A DNA stretch of 64,000 bases from Gautieria morchelliformis (lineage: Eukaryota > Basidiomycota > Agaricomycetes > Gomphales > Gomphaceae): contig WHVA01000013.1 in the NCBI GenBank assembly GCA_015179125.1, positions 485,248 through 549,247 on the forward strand, in the 5' to 3' direction. Shown piece after piece: positions 1 through 11,447 of this stretch. How positions within the stretch are numbered: the stretch's first letter is position 1; the number at the start of each line of letters is the position of its first letter. The notes under the pieces are model-generated. The model searched no databases, was not told the origin of the DNA, and saw nothing but the letters and a program-made list of their open reading frames with translations. The translations under genes were made by a program, and so were the position numbers.

Positions 1-365
1 AGTGACGCTGCGTCATCCTTCGCTATGAAGCCGTTCCAGTCAAGGAAGTGTCTGGCCTGATCTTTATTGCAGACGCTCACTCCAGGTTTGGCTAACAGGT
101 CAGATCTGGTCCTGTTGCCCGCTTGGTGGCTGCTAGTCCGCGTTCTGGGCTGTGACATAGTGGGTTGGGGGGGGGGTCTGCGCTTGGAGGCATGTGTTTT
201 TTGTTTCGCTTCTTTTTGTGGAAGCGTGGATGCTGTCGCCGCGGTGCCGCTGCGATGCTTCCTGAGGATGTGGATTGTGTGTGTGTGGAGGAAAATGATT
301 TTTCAAGGGCAAACTTGATCATAAAACATGAACATTACAGGTACAGCTGGAATCCTTGACAGGTT
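1..365. other. No recognisable gene
   Basis: Short overlapping open frames on both strands with no recognisable domain. The stretch lies just beyond the degraded host-gene fragment at 366-652 and may be more of its decayed 3' part, but I cannot show that. Confidence 0.4.
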
Positions 366-652
366 GTGTCCACAGAACCCTCCCCTCCTTTCAGTCGATT
401 CCAAGTTGATTATCGGCACAAAGGATCCTGGCCCCGCGTGCCATCAGACGCATCAAGAATCTACAGCCGCAAAGTAACCTCAGAGTGGGAACAGACACAA
501 CAAAAGTCAGGGTCACTTTACGACTTTGTGATCTGTCACCTTCACAAAGTGCTACAGTGGGTCCATGAATCTTTGAAGACCTTTTTCAGGAATGGCCCAT
601 CTTCATACGCTTGAGCGCCCAGGACGGTAGCCTTATGTTTGTTGGCAAAGAG
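366..652 (-). pseudogene. Degraded host gene, C-terminal side (interrupted by copia)
   Basis: On the minus strand this reads LFANKHKATVLGAQAYEDG, then PFLKKVFKDSW, a shifted HFVKVTDHKVVK followed by a stop, and RGARILCADNQLGID. It resembles the middle of a large Agaricomycete family of hypothetical proteins, in which an '...LF' helix is followed by a phenylalanine/lysine block, 'THF', and a block ending in 'NQxGID'. The family recognition is from memory and is not certain. The upstream part of the same protein appears on the same strand at 13,321-13,538, ending DFLTNLF, so the copia LTR element sits between the two pieces. Frameshifts and stops make this a relic. Confidence 0.5.
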
Positions 653-876
653 TGTGGAACGAAGGAGTAAATAATAGACTGATATTCTACGATCTACTTG
701 AGATCGTTCTGCCTTTATATACAAAATATGAAGTCCATTGTATTACTAATGTCTTCGAGCTGCTGTGCCGATGCAATGCCGGCGCACCAGCAACCCGGGG
801 TCGAGAGCGATCTCGAACTTCTGGCTAAATGCGTGCCGGCTCTGCCTCGGCGGTGTCATCGTCCCGATTACTAACA
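653..876 (-). repeat. Copia 3' LTR (224 bp)
   Basis: On the minus strand it begins TGTTAGTAATCGGG and ends GTTCCACA. A second copy of equal length lies at 13,097-13,320 with about five substitutions, mostly transitions. The purine tract at 877-885 lies immediately upstream in element orientation. Confidence 0.85.
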
Positions 877-885
877 CTCCCCCTC
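877..885 (-). promoter_or_regulatory. Polypurine tract of copia element
   Basis: The minus strand reads GAGGGGGAG directly before the 3' LTR start TGTTAG, the expected position of the plus-strand primer. Confidence 0.7.
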
Positions 886-1052
886 AGCGAGAAGTCCCTT
901 CGACAAAATCCTAATTTCCCTAATAAATACCTATGTTGGTGTAAATCCAATCCCTTTGTAAATATGTCCGCTATGTTCTCCTTTGTCGGTACGTACGTAA
1001 GTGATGCCTCGTGAGAGGCCACTTTCTCACGGATGAAGTGATATGCGACATT
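886..1052 (-). pseudogene. Copia RNase H C-terminal tail
   Basis: The minus strand encodes NVAYHFIREKVASHEASLTY followed by VPTKENIADIFTKGLDLHQH and RYLLGKLGF, the typical end of Ty1/copia polyprotein (the 'VPTKENxADxFTK' block). It is the continuation of the RNase H frame at 2,129-3,095, separated from it by the insertion at 1,053-2,123. The open frame runs on through the polypurine tract into the LTR. Confidence 0.85.
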
Positions 1053-2123
1053 TGTTATGATAAACGCAATTATTCTCACTTCAAATCATTTATATATAAA
1101 AAGAAACTAATAAAGAAAGAAAGAAAAACAAAAGAAAAATCAAAAAGAAACAGAAATTATATTCATGACAGACGTCGGCACAGACGACGATCACACGAAT
1201 TTATGATATGCTATATTACTCATAGATCAGGTAATATACAGGAGCTCAAGCGTCGACCACGTGCGGTCGATCAGGGACGGCGCGCCTATCGAGTGATGGC
1301 ATCGGCCATGACGTCGACAGGCGCCAGGCCATAGGCACCGAGGGGTGCGGGCACCAAACGCCGCAGAGAACAAAAGACTGCGCAGGGGTATAACGTGCTG
1401 TGGAGTGACCTGAGAAAGTCACCTGCAGTATACAGTATTCAATCAGCTGCCCCACAGAAAGGGCACAGAGACAGTGGCCCCATCTCCAAGACCAGCATAT
1501 ATGCTGGGCAGGGTAGACTCAGATCTATTTTCTATTATAATACCATGACACGTCTGACTGATTACTATCTTAACATCATGTGGACAGGGGCTTTGTATAC
1601 TAGGTACAGATCTCTATTCCAAGGCCCAGACAATCCTGATACCATCCCCATCACCCCATGACTTTATGACTATAAATTAGTCATCCCTTAGTTACAAAGT
1701 AGTTTTTCGACCCATCCATCCAATATCTTGAACACTAGTAGTTACTATCAACATAGTATAAATAACTAGTACACATGTATGAACGAAATCGTCCAGAATC
1801 GATTATTCTGCCCCCTGAAGTTGCTGTAGTCTTGTTTGATAGCTACAGAGCTCAAATCTTGATAGTTTATTCTAAATCTTCGTCGAGGGTCTACTATCAC
1901 TGTTTACTCTATACTACCTTAAAAGCGAATGCTTTTGATTTGACTATCCCTTGGATCGACACCGTTCTTCTGTCGACGCGGTCACGTGACCCTCATTCAT
2001 CAGTGTTGGACGCGCCTCAAAAGGCTTAGTCAGCACATAAACGAGGGGCGAACACAGTGGTTTCAATCACTGAGCAATAGAATTCTACTTGTTAAAGGCA
2101 CTAATTGATACCTTAATCTAAAA
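1053..2123. mobile_element. 1.07-kb unclassified insertion with 5-bp target duplication
   Basis: It sits inside the copia RNase H frame. The five bases ACATT occur on both sides (1,048-1,052 and 2,124-2,128). Removing the insert plus one copy of ACATT rejoins ...RTKHIN with VAYHFIREK... without changing frame, so the inserted sequence is exactly bounded. It starts TGTTATGATAAACGC and ends ACCTTAATCTAAAA, and contains no convincing coding frame. The ends are weakly inverted (TGTTATGATAA against TTTTAGATTAA). The lack of a terminal CA argues against a plain solo LTR. Class unknown. Confidence 0.7.
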
Positions 2124-2128
2124 ACATT

Positions 2129-3095
2129 GATATGTTTGGTACGCACATGATACGTTGCGTCATGCGATAGTGTAATGGCGCCTAGATTGTCTGATCGAAG
2201 TGACGTGGGCTGGGCTTGATCTATTCCTAGCTCCTCGATGAAGCGCCTCAGCCAGATCAATTGCTTGGCACCCTCGGTAAGTGCCATGTATTCAGCCTCC
2301 GTAGTAGATAGCGCGATCGTTCGCTGCTTCTTCAAGCTCCATGCGATGGCTCCCCCTCCTAGTATAGCTACATAGCCACTAATAGACAGTGCATCATTTC
2401 TATAGGCATAATCCGAGTCAACGAATATTTTGAGGTCGAGACCAGCGTCCCGTCGGAAGGTTATGCCGTCATCACGTGACCCCTTGAGGTACCTGAGCGC
2501 ATGCTTGATCGACGTCCAGTGCTCGGCTCTGTAAGTAGTAGTGAATTGGCTCAGATGTTGTACGGTAAAAGCCAAATCAGGTCGCATGCTGAGTGCTGCA
2601 TACATTAGTGATCCGATTGCTTTAGCATAGGGTACTTTGGCAGTTGGACCCATTGAGTCCATAGGTGTTGTGAGTTTGATCATTTTGTGTAGGGGTGTAG
2701 ATACGGAATGTGCCGTAGCCATGTTGAATCGATCAAGTATGATGTCGATGTAATGTCCTTGAGACATAATCAGTGTTCCCTCATCCCTATTCCTCTCAAC
2801 TCTAATTCCCAAGATTTTCTTCATCTCTCCTAAATCTGTTAAGGGGAATTTTCCATGAAGCTCCCCCTTGAGCTTAATCATCCCTCCTTTGGAATCAGCA
2901 AATAGTCCGAAGTCATCCACATATACTGATATGACTTCGATTGAGTCCTTATCTTGCCTGATGTAGTCGCATTCATCGGCTGTGCTCTGGTGGAAGCCGA
3001 GATCGAGTAGTAATTTGCGTAAGCGCTGATGCCAAGCTCGTCCCGATTGCTTGAGTCCGTAGAGCGCTCTGTATATTCTCTCTACGAGGCACTGG
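2129..3095 (-). pseudogene. Copia reverse transcriptase (C-half) and RNase H
   Basis: The readable part begins VERIYRALYGLKQSGRAWHQ, continues with the catalytic VYVDD (in ISVYVDDFGLF) and the connection MYAALSMRPDLAF, then an RNase H with DSDYAYRNDALSISGY, ALSTTEAEYMAL and SDNLGAI, ending at HVRTKHIN where the 1.07-kb insert begins. The RT N-half is absent: sequence before VERIYR is not copia-like. It belongs with the gag-protease-integrase segment at 11,448-13,007 if the two matching LTRs are one element. Confidence 0.85.
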
Positions 3096-3362
3096 ATTGG
3101 ATTACATGCAGACATGCGCGAGGGTGGATGAAGGACTGTGGCTATCTGTAGTGCAGTTGTACTACTGTAATGTAATTTTTTTGTTGTCAGAATGTTGAAA
3201 ATTATCTGCAATGTGATGGATGATATTGGTAAACAACACTTAGTAGTGCAAAAAGTACTCATTGGCCAATTACGTGTGTCGAGTATCGTAGTATTGTGAT
3301 AATTCCTACAGTGGCTACAGGATCTCATAATATTATATGCGTTACATGCGGTCTTTCCCAGC
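3096..3362. other. Unassigned stretch between copia RT and kinase gene
   Basis: The minus-strand frame stays open from the RT into this stretch but the translation is not copia-like. It holds the point where the retroelement is truncated and the 3' flank of the kinase gene. Nothing else was recognised. Confidence 0.4.
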
Positions 3363-5640
3363 TCATCCTCTCTCTTCACCTGTCATTTCCCCCTCATTAA
3401 CATAATCCCAACTCTCTGGCAGGTCTGAAAGAGATTCAAGCCCAATCGTTACATACTGCCTGTATGGCTTGGTGGCCTGTAAAGTGTACTCATCGGCGTT
3501 CACCTTAACGAAGTCTGGTGTCAGACATTCCAGAGCAGTCTCCCGAGAAAGCGTTAACCATTGAATCAAGAGTTCGGAGAATGGCTTGAAGCCCGTGGAG
3601 AAGTTTTTCACGGCATCCTGTTGCTTTAACCTATCAAGGAAACTTCCCCTAGCTTGTAACACAGGTAACTCGTCGGAGAGCATCGTTTGACGGTAATTCT
3701 GTTCTAGTCGCCCGAGTGCCCCCTTGGTCTCCAGAATCTCCAGAATCGACCAAAATAAAACCCATATAAACGACTCCAGGTCATCAATTACTTGGTGCAC
3801 AACTTGCGTTCCAGAGTCCCAAGCAACAATCAGCGCCTGAGACATGAAAGGCAGCATACCCTAGAACCATGTAAATCACAAGCCGCACACAGCAACTAAA
3901 GACCCACCGAGCGATGCTTTGCTAATTCCCGCTTCTGATCCATCCAACGAATCGCCTGGTCCCCATCGCATATGAATCCCACACATCTAGTAACTTCTCG
4001 AGTCACGGCAAAACTGAAGCAAACATAAAAAAACGAAAGGACTGATGTGAAAGACGGTACGTACTCTGCCACAGGCGGCCGCTCAGCTTCATCCATCAGC
4101 ATGACGTTCCCGACGCTTACGTCGCGGTGCAACCAGCCGTTCTTAAACAGCCCAAAATGCCCTGTCGATCACCATTATAGGTAAATCATGTCCGATGCCC
4201 TCTTCGTTCACATACCCAACATGGTGTGCACTATGCAACGCACGAGCAATCGAGGACTTTGTGCAGCTCGAAGTGACGTCCCTCAGGTCTCAAAAACAGA
4301 TCGCATATGTATTCGTTCATCAGGCCTAACCCCGGTGTATGGCTCTGGCACACACACGGGCCAATACATTGCGTCATCAGGTATGAGCTTATCCATTCCG
4401 TCCTTGACAGGGTATGAGACAAGGATGTCTGGCAGTCCAAATCCACCCGATAACGCTCCAAACATTGTGCCTTCTTCGTTATGGGTTTTCAATGGCCATG
4501 AATCTTTCAGAATGACAGTGTCCGGCAAGAGAAAAGATATGCCTCCCTTCAACCTCAAGGGTTCTCGACCGTCAGTCTCTTTTCCAGGCTGAGAACGCGG
4601 GGGTTGGTGACTTCGTAAGTTATACCGGTGAGTGGACGAAGGTTGAGCGGGAGAACCATCGGTGGCGGTTGCATCTTCAAACCCAATTGTTAACTACTGG
4701 CCCAGATCTCTAAACGTCAAAATGCACCCTTCTTGACCAAAAGATACACACGCGTTGCTCGTCCGCGAACGCAACGTCGGTCACAAAGTGTTTTCGAAAT
4801 CTTGAATATACCCCTCTCGGGAATCGCAATGTCTGTGATGGTACGAGTAGTATCGATTCCAGCGTGGTTTGTGTCGGTCCAAGAATTAATCCCAACCACT
4901 CCGCGGACAAATCCTTTAAAGCCTCCCTCCTTCAAGAGGTCAAGTTCCGGCGTAACAACCAGACCCATGCGAATAAAATCCGAAGCGCACCCCCATCGTT
5001 GCGTTGTTGAAATGGATAACAGTGACGAAGAGTCTATCCAATCGGTGTGTGAACATACAGCGCGCATACGTGCTTGACTGCAGGATCAAATCAGGCCAGT
5101 TCTTCTTCACCTCTACGCAAATTTCAGCCTCGTTCCATGAGAACTTCGGCTTCGAGCCTCGGCTCTCACCAACAGACTGACAACCAACAAGGTCTGGTTT
5201 TAGGGGGAGTCTGTGTCAAGTCCTTCAGCCATTTCCCAACCGTTCACGTAAAACTGAAGACCTCGGTGGATATTGCCATTCGGCAGCTTTTGGGAGGAGA
5301 TGGACAGAATCTGGTTGAGTAACCACTCCAACGGCGCATAATGAGCGCTTTCTGGACCAGTGCGGCTGGGCCATTCCTTGAAAGTCTCGGTTGGGCTGTC
5401 CCAGAACACGCCAGGTTTCAGTTTGGATAGAACAGCGTCGACAATTTTTTGATCCGCCCGACAGCACTCTTCAAGCAGAGAATTACTCTCGAATATCGCA
5501 CTGGAGAACTCGCCCTTCATCAGCTTTTTCAAATCATCCTGGGTCCAAATGTGTGATTCATGAGATTTACTGGAACTGGCGCTATATGGTGTGCTCGTCA
5601 TCAATGGAAGCTTGAGAGATTGGGGCGGTGTTGATGGCAT
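3363..5640 (-). CDS. FunK1-type fungal protein kinase
   Basis: A multi-exon minus-strand gene. The start chosen is the ATG at 5,638-5,640 (MPSTPPQSLKLPL). Successive exons give an N-terminal region, a region around FKGFVRGVVGINSW, a block with YWPVCVPEPYTG, then HKVLDCSCVALHTMLG, the catalytic loop KNGWLHRDVSVGNVML (HRD with the downstream asparagine), CVGFICDGDQAIRWMDQKRE, and finally the FunK1 signature DDLESFIWVLFWSILE. Splices joining HTMLG to HFGLFKNGW and KHRS to GTLPFMSQA keep frame. It ends GEMTGEERG and stop. FunK1 kinases form a fungal-specific, strongly expanded family with a protein-kinase fold; substrates are mostly unknown. No break was seen, so it may be functional. Unusually, it lies between copia pieces. 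Confidence 0.8.
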
Positions 5641-5948
5641 CTGGAATAACAAATATCGAGAATTAGAGGCAGACAACAAGTAAAGAACTATGTTGTGCGA
5701 GTCTGAGAGGCAGAGCTGTTGTCAACATGCGGACAAGTCACGTGACAAGTGAACCATCTACATTCTTGCGGTGTGTTGGTGGTAGCGGCCTCAAGGTTAA
5801 ATACCAATAATGTGCCGTGCGCTGCCTCAGACGGTACTAAGGCCGCCGATCTCAAATATCCATAATTCTCTAAATTGTTCTTTTTGATGTATATAGTAAA
5901 TCTAATTATTGTGTCCTACTGGCATAATTCTGCTTGCCTCCCTCCCTC

Positions 5949-7632
5949 TCACACCTTCTTAGCAAGCTTCCTTATAGCCTTTCTAGCCGCTCCTTTGATG
6001 AAATTCAGGTCACCCCATGACATCCCGATGTTGGCCATGAGCACATCAGCCGTCACCTCCTTCAGTTCGTTTAGGAAGTAAACGTTGTTTGCTTCAAATT
6101 TACCTTTGAATTCATCAATGTTCCGCCCCCTAGCCTCAGGCCAATTACGGACATCGTCAAGAAACTCTTCGATGCTTGGGTAAGCGATGTCACCGGGAGT
6201 TGCAGGGGTCAACTGTTCCGGTCTCTTGTCAGGATTGACTGGAGTAACAGGGCGGTTCAGGACCATGTTCTGAGCAAACATTCAATAGTCAATTGGTGGG
6301 AACATCATCATAGGAAATGATCCTTGAAGACCCAATGCAGCGCCGGGCAGGTTCGCCGTTGACCCTTCATCGGTCTTCTCTTTTTGAATGGAGTCTTTGC
6401 GATAATGGAAATCTTCGAAGTGAGTGTTGTTTGGAGGAACTTTCAGAGTGACCCCGTGAATGTTAGAAACCTAAATTCGCATTATTAGCAGCGAGTAATA
6501 CATATAAATGCAAAGGTTGTACTCACCAAGGCTGTTACCCAGGACTGGAGTTGGCACCATGATAAATGCGTGTGCTCTCCGTTCTTATTCAGTTTGCAGA
6601 CTTTTGAAGCACATGCCGGTTTGCCACAGTTTGAATACTCTGCCTTCAACGCCTCCATGAAATCCCTTTCCCGTTTTGTCGGTAGGCCATGCTCTTCGAT
6701 CTCAGATCCTTCAGTGTCAGAATCGGTGTTCAAGTCCTGAATACGAGCTTTCTTCTTTTTGCCGCTGCCAGCTGCATTTGTCACAGTTTTGTCCCTTTTC
6801 CTGGAAAGTGTATGGCGAAGTGATGCGATGTACTATAATTCTTATAATATCAGATGCGGCTGCCATGCGAAGTCACACGCACACGTACACTTTCATCCAG
6901 AACGATGTCTACTTCCACGCCACTGGCATCGCCCTTTTTCTTCCTTGCCTGAGCGCCCTTCACATCATCCTTGAGGTTGTCCCAGTCTCTTCTTTTGCCA
7001 GTTTCGAAAGGTGTTTATCTCGCACACCTTTGAGCCGGTAAGCTAGGTGCGGCATCTTTTTCACTGTTTGATAGCACCCTATCGCTTTGAAGATACGTTC
7101 CTCGACCTTCTTGTAACTGACATTGGCAGGAAGCTTCACACGCTCAACAAACCCTTCGGCTTCAGTGCCATCCGGAACACACAAGATAATTACTAGGCCG
7201 TGAAATGAGCATCAAATTATAAATGAAAAATATGATGGCATACCAGGTTCATCAATATCCTTTACCTGTTTGGGAACTGCCACCTCTACTAACTCTTCAG
7301 ACTCTGAGTCTCGATTAGGGTCGTTGGGCTCGGCTTCGGACTCAGATGCACTTTGAGCCGGCTGGGTCTCTTCCTCATATGAAGACCCTGACTCAGATTC
7401 TAAGTCTTCAAAAGTTACTTTTTTTGCCGCCTGACGTTGCGGTCGAAAAGTGCTAGTATTTTGAACAGATTCTAAATAACTGTGAGCTTGAAATAGCATC
7501 ATTATATATAAACCGACCTTTGCCCTGAATTCCCACTATGTCAGGTAACAGTTCCTCTGGAGGTTCTTTGACCTTTTTCGTTGCTCGTGTTGACTTGGTG
7601 GGGGGCTGTCTTTTATTTTTGTTATTTCCCAT
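5949..7632 (-). CDS. Conserved Agaricomycete protein with SAM-like C-terminus
   Basis: A minus-strand gene of at least six exons. Exon 1 starts with the ATG at 7,630-7,632, reading MGNNKNKRQPPTKSTRATKK, and ends at IVGIQGK before a GT donor near 7,520. Later exons: a Ser/Glu-rich acidic segment (VTFEDLESESGSSYEEE), a segment with VKLPANVSYKKVEERIFKAI, a Lys-rich segment leading to KRERDFMEALKAEYSNCGKP and a Cys-rich stretch ending HTHLSWCQLQSW. The last exon is a helical domain with EFLDDVRNWPEARG and WGDLNFIKGAARKAIRKLAKK, which resembles a SAM-like fold that often closes such proteins. The end is KLAKKV and stop. The Cys/His segment could bind metal, which is inference. Function is unknown. 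It lies beside the FunK1 gene inside the copia-bounded complex. Confidence 0.6.
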
Positions 7633-7779
7633 TGTTGGTAAGGCAAGTCAAACTTGGTCGGGTTATGCCGATTCATAATAGGCGGCTTGCCGCGCTGCAC
7701 CATCGACAACACCACGCACCACAGACACTTCAGCCTCTCTTGGTTCGGCACTCGTCTTCCATATGAACTTGCCCCGGGC

Positions 7780-8200
7780 TTCGAAGCATCCGCTGACCCT
7801 GTTCTTCAATCACGCCTTTTCGCTTAGCTCCACAGGCTCGCCGTCAAGTACCAGCAGCTCCCTGTCAACTCCCCCATAACCCCAGTGGCCAACTTCCGTG
7901 AGTATCCCGGCCTGTATTCCTGATACCAGGGTGTCTGACCACTCGACTCCCGCAGAGCGCCACAGCCCAGGCACATTCGTGTCCCAGGGCATGCGTACCT
8001 GCACCCGCACCCGCCGCCGCCCGTTCCCCCACCACCCCGTCCTCCTGCACCAGCTCGCCCACCCCAGCACCTCCGCGCCCCTCACCCCACTGCATACGCG
8101 TGCGCCCCCCGTGTCCTTCGCGTTGCCGCCCAACCCGTCCCTGCACCCGCACCCGCACCTGCACCCACATCTGCACCCGTACTTGCACCCGCACCCGTAC

Positions 8201-8231
<31 letters not shown>

Positions 8232-8660
8232 CACACCCGCACCCGCACCTGCACCCGCACCCACACCTGCACCCGCACCTGCACCCACACCCGCACCTGC
8301 ACCCGCACCCGCACCTGCACCCGCCGCCGCCCGCTCCCCCACCACCCCGTCCTCCTATACCAGCTCGCCCACCCCAGCACCTCCACGCCCCTCACCCCAC
8401 CACACACGTGTGCGCCTCCGCGGTTTCCGAGCTCAAGAACGTGTCAGGATCGGCGAAGTTGCCCTATGGTGCATTGGCACTCGGTGCGGAAGGGATCAAA
8501 GATTTCGGGGCTTATGCTACACAGGAGGAAATCCGACATTGAGAATGAACGCCTACCGTCAGATCTCACTGATCCAATGTCAGAAGAAGCTAAGCCCTTC
8601 CTCTCCAATCCTATGACACCCTCTTCTGGAGATTCTCCTGTAGTGGGTTCTCACCATTAG
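7780..8660 (+). other. C-rich low-complexity region with uncertain ORF
   Basis: A 214-residue open frame at 7,898-8,542 and a 186-residue frame at 8,100-8,660 are kept open by the C-rich repeat and read His-Pro or Thr-Arg dipeptides. The part after the repeat (8,420-8,660) reads moderately complex protein in two frames but no family was recognised. I regard the coding status as doubtful. Confidence 0.35.
8141..8322. repeat. C-rich hexamer/dodecamer minisatellite
   Basis: About 180 bp of degenerate CTGCAC / CCGCAC units in tandem. The array is flanked by two copies of an approximately 95-bp segment (about 8,008-8,106 and 8,318-8,414) that starts CCGCCGCCGCCCG and includes CACCACCCCGTCCTCCT. 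So a local duplication surrounds the expanded array. Confidence 0.85.
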
Positions 8661-8955
8661 TACAAAGTAGCAAACAAAATTAAAACCTGCATTGAACTAC
8701 ATACAGTAAGCTAAGCTTGACATTGTTCCCCCCTCAGCACCCAAAATGCAAAATAAAAAATGCTTGTTTTATTCGGATTTTTTAGTTCTATGCCCTAGCT
8801 ATGGTCCACATAGCTTCAGATATGAAATTTCAAGCGAATCGGAGCGATATCAAGCAAGATATTGTTGTTCGAAGTTTGCGCGCTAAAACGGAAGCAAATC
8901 CGACACGCGCCTTAGGTACTGCAAAGGGGTGTAACGCCTGAAAACCAATCTTGAC
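8661..8955. other. Intergenic sequence ending at an integrase junction
   Basis: AT-rich sequence with no gene. It ends ...CTTGACA immediately before GGTAC, where the plus-strand integrase fragment starts. Confidence 0.4.
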
Positions 8956-8956
8956 A

Positions 8957-9721
8957 GGTACACGGTCATCTATTTCGGGAGCGCCAAAGATGAAGCACTC
9001 AAGCACTTCGAGACGTACAAAGCATTCCTCGAGACCCAAACAGGTCAGAAACTGAAGAGGTTTCGCTCAGATAATGGAGGGGAATATGTCAATAAAAATT
9101 TCAAGGAATTTTGTGTGAAATATGGCATTATCATGGAGACCACAGCTCCATACTCCCCAGCCCAGAATGGAATCGCCGAACGACTCAACCGGACCTTACT
9201 CGAGCACGCACGGGAAATGATATTTGCCAAGAACCTGCCAAAAATACTCTGGCCCGAGGCCGTGGCTTACCGTGTTCCATCAAAAATCGATCACCCACGC
9301 GAGCGCTTGGAGATGACGCAACGCCATTCCAGGCACTATTCGGCAAGAAGCCGAACATAGCACGTCTAGAAGAACTCGGGACAAATTGCTGGGTTATGGT
9401 GCCGGATCAACGTCGAGCCAAACTTGATCCAAAGGCAGAAGAACATATCTTCGTCGGAGTAGCAGAACATGCAAAAGCCTGGAGGTATTACAATAAAGCC
9501 TCAAAGCATGTTCAAATTTCGAGAAATATTACATTCGACGAAAACAACAATAAACTCTATCCTATCCTGGATAATGACAATGACGACAGTACTACGGCAC
9601 CGCTCGAGGGGGAGCACTCACCGCGTGAGCATGTGCCGGACCCGATCCCATCTACCCCGCAGATGTCATCACCCCAGACGACACCCGTTCCTGATCCACC
9701 TGAACAAGCGCCAGCTCCCGG
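8957..9721 (+). pseudogene. Copia integrase C-half, inverted relative to N-half
   Basis: The plus strand reads RYTVIYFGSAKDEALKHFET, then FRSDNGGEYVN (second catalytic Asp), YSPAQNGIAERLNRTLLEHA (catalytic Glu region) and, after a frameshift near 9,265-9,280, NRSPTRALGDDATPFQALFG and GTNCWVMVPDQRRAKLDPKA. It continues into the acidic, proline-rich linker (LDNDNDDSTTAPLEGEHSP) that in copia precedes RT. It starts within the integrase core exactly where the minus-strand N-half at 11,448-11,453 stops (SRY), both at a GGTAC/GTACC site. The frameshift and missing RT make it a fragment. Confidence 0.85.
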
Positions 9722-9805
9722 TGTAATATCGTGTATTAGTGAACACAGCGAATGCCTGAATAACTTGTGCGAATAAGTATGCCGTTCGGCGAATAGGTGA
9801 ACCAA
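9505..9805 (+). repeat. 301-bp segment duplicated at 28,780-29,080
   Basis: It runs from AGCATGTTCAAATTTCG through the integrase linker to GAATAGGTGAACCAA. The same 301 bp, with few substitutions, is joined to a chromovirus LTR at 28,780-29,080. The last 84 bp (from TGTAATATCGTGTATTAG at 9,722) are not integrase-like in either copy. Confidence 0.9.
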
Positions 9806-10607
9806 TGAATGTTCACAAGGTAAGAGGGTTTGCCTAAACGGGGCTCACCCTATCTACAGTCGTAGCGAAATAGCCCGTGACTCTTGACGATGTAACGTGC
9901 AAGGTCTCACGGAAGGGCTGTCTAAGTCTCGACAATCCCTTCGCCAACAGCACAGAAAATGGTTCGAAGGCTAAGGTAACGAAGATGAAGTATGAGAACT
10001 CACCAGTGATGCCTAAGTCCTTTGCTAGTAGAAGATGGGAATCTCCAAGAGAAGGCTTAAGATGATGACCACGGCGAGGTCAAAGCTGCACAAGATGAAC
10101 GACGTATGATAATTGAACTGGGGAATATACATGCGAATGTAAACTACTTATATCGAATGCTCGTAAGGTATCAGTGAATAGGAAAGAGGCCGTCACAAGT
10201 CAGGTTGGATAGGGGTGCGCAGCCATGATACAACATAGATGAAATAAACATACAATAGAATGTGAGAAGAGGGAGAACATGAAACGATGGAGAGGAGAGG
10301 TGGCGAAGGCACTTGTGGACAAAACCATGTCTTGGGACCCGCATACATGCTACCCTGCATGGACTCTTGGTCTACTGGGTTGATTCCGAACGACCTATGG
10401 AATGGATGTCCTGCGAACATTGACCATACGAACACCCAATGGGGTTGGATTTAAGAAGACGATGGGGTTAATGATGAACCATCATGCCGGGTGAATGGTA
10501 TCGATCGTTTCTGATGGTGTGCCTGCTGGCGAATGATGCGAGTGGCGAAAGCCGTTTGGCGAAATGCAAGGAAGGGCGAACAGAAGTGACATAGGGGAGG
10601 AGAGGTC
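9806..10607. other. Unassigned, no convincing gene
   Basis: Only short frames and no recognised domain. It is probably part of another decayed insertion between the inverted integrase fragment and the solo LTR. The last five bases (10,603-10,607, AGGTC) are the left target duplication of the solo LTR. Confidence 0.35.
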
Positions 10608-11095
10608 TGTTAGCAACTAGGGGCTATGGCAGGGAAGGTTCGGTAGAGTTCTTAGAAAGCTAAAATCAAATACACTCTCTCAGTGAATTTATTGTCACTG
10701 ATGTATTAATACAATACCTAAAATCAAATACACTACATGATTTTCAGTCAACATGCTATGTAAATATGAAAGATACTACTCGCCTCTCTCAGTGAATTTA
10801 TTGTCACTGAGAGAGGAGTGTAATCCTGTCTCAGAAGGCATATACTTGCACCCGGCCCTTTAGCGCCCAAGGGCTCGCGCGTCGAAGTCATTTCAAACTC
10901 CGCTGGGTGCAGCCGCCTGTGAAAATAGAAATAACAGAATGGAATGGAGAGATAGAGAGTGACTAGAAAATTTCGAAAATAAGCAGAGAAATGGATGCAT
11001 GGTACAAGAACAGTATGAGAAAATATTGAAACACCACACAATAAATTGAATATATTATGCTTGATTTTGGTGCAGGAGCATAAATGCACCCAACA
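10608..11095 (-). repeat. 488-bp solo LTR, copy 1
   Basis: The minus strand starts TGTTGGGTGCATTTATGC and ends CTAGTTGCTAACA, and is flanked by the exact 5-bp duplication AGGTC (10,603-10,607 and 11,096-11,100). A second copy of exactly 488 bp lies at 57,843-58,330. Internally it carries repeats of CTCTCAGTGAATTTATTGTC with inverted partners. No internal retroelement sequence adjoins it, so it is a solo LTR left by LTR-LTR recombination, or a short non-autonomous element. Confidence 0.9.
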
Positions 11096-11100
11096 AGGTC

Positions 11101-11447
11101 GAGGTGGAGGGCGAAGCCAGGTGAACACTGAGGAGGAGTAGCGAAAGGGAACATGGGGATACCAAGGTGCAGGAGATACACAGGTCATGACAACCCAACT
11201 ATTAGAACACCATCGGAAGAGGGTCGAGCAGAGGAGGTGGTAGGCCCAGTGATGACTGCCGAGTCAGTCCCAAGACGTCGGTCGTACGTGTGATGGCGCG
11301 GCTATGGTAGTTGGCGCGAACAGCGGGAGTTGGTTGCCGAACATGACAATGGTGATCGGAACGAACACAATCGGAATGAACACAAAGGTGGGGTGAGAAA
11401 ATAGGAGAACTGAGCTTCTGAGTATGGGAAATAAACGCGTCATGACA
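11101..11447. other. Unassigned insertion flank beside integrase
   Basis: No gene. The stretch ends ...CGTCATGACA directly before GTACC, where the minus-strand integrase N-half begins. With the ...CTTGACA end at 8,955 it could represent the two ends (TGTCA...TGACA) of an element inserted in the integrase. Confidence 0.35.

Noticed and set aside
1053-2123. Solo LTR reading of the insertion in copia RNase H
   Set aside because: Starts TG but does not end CA and has no partner copy; left unclassified despite the 5-bp duplication.
2063-3379. N-terminal 100 residues of the 438-codon frame as copia RT
   Set aside because: MKREDELGKTACN... is not RT-like; the retroelement homology begins only at VERIYRALYGL.
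8141-8322. CRISPR-like array
   Set aside because: Units are contiguous 6-12-mers without spacers; an ordinary minisatellite.
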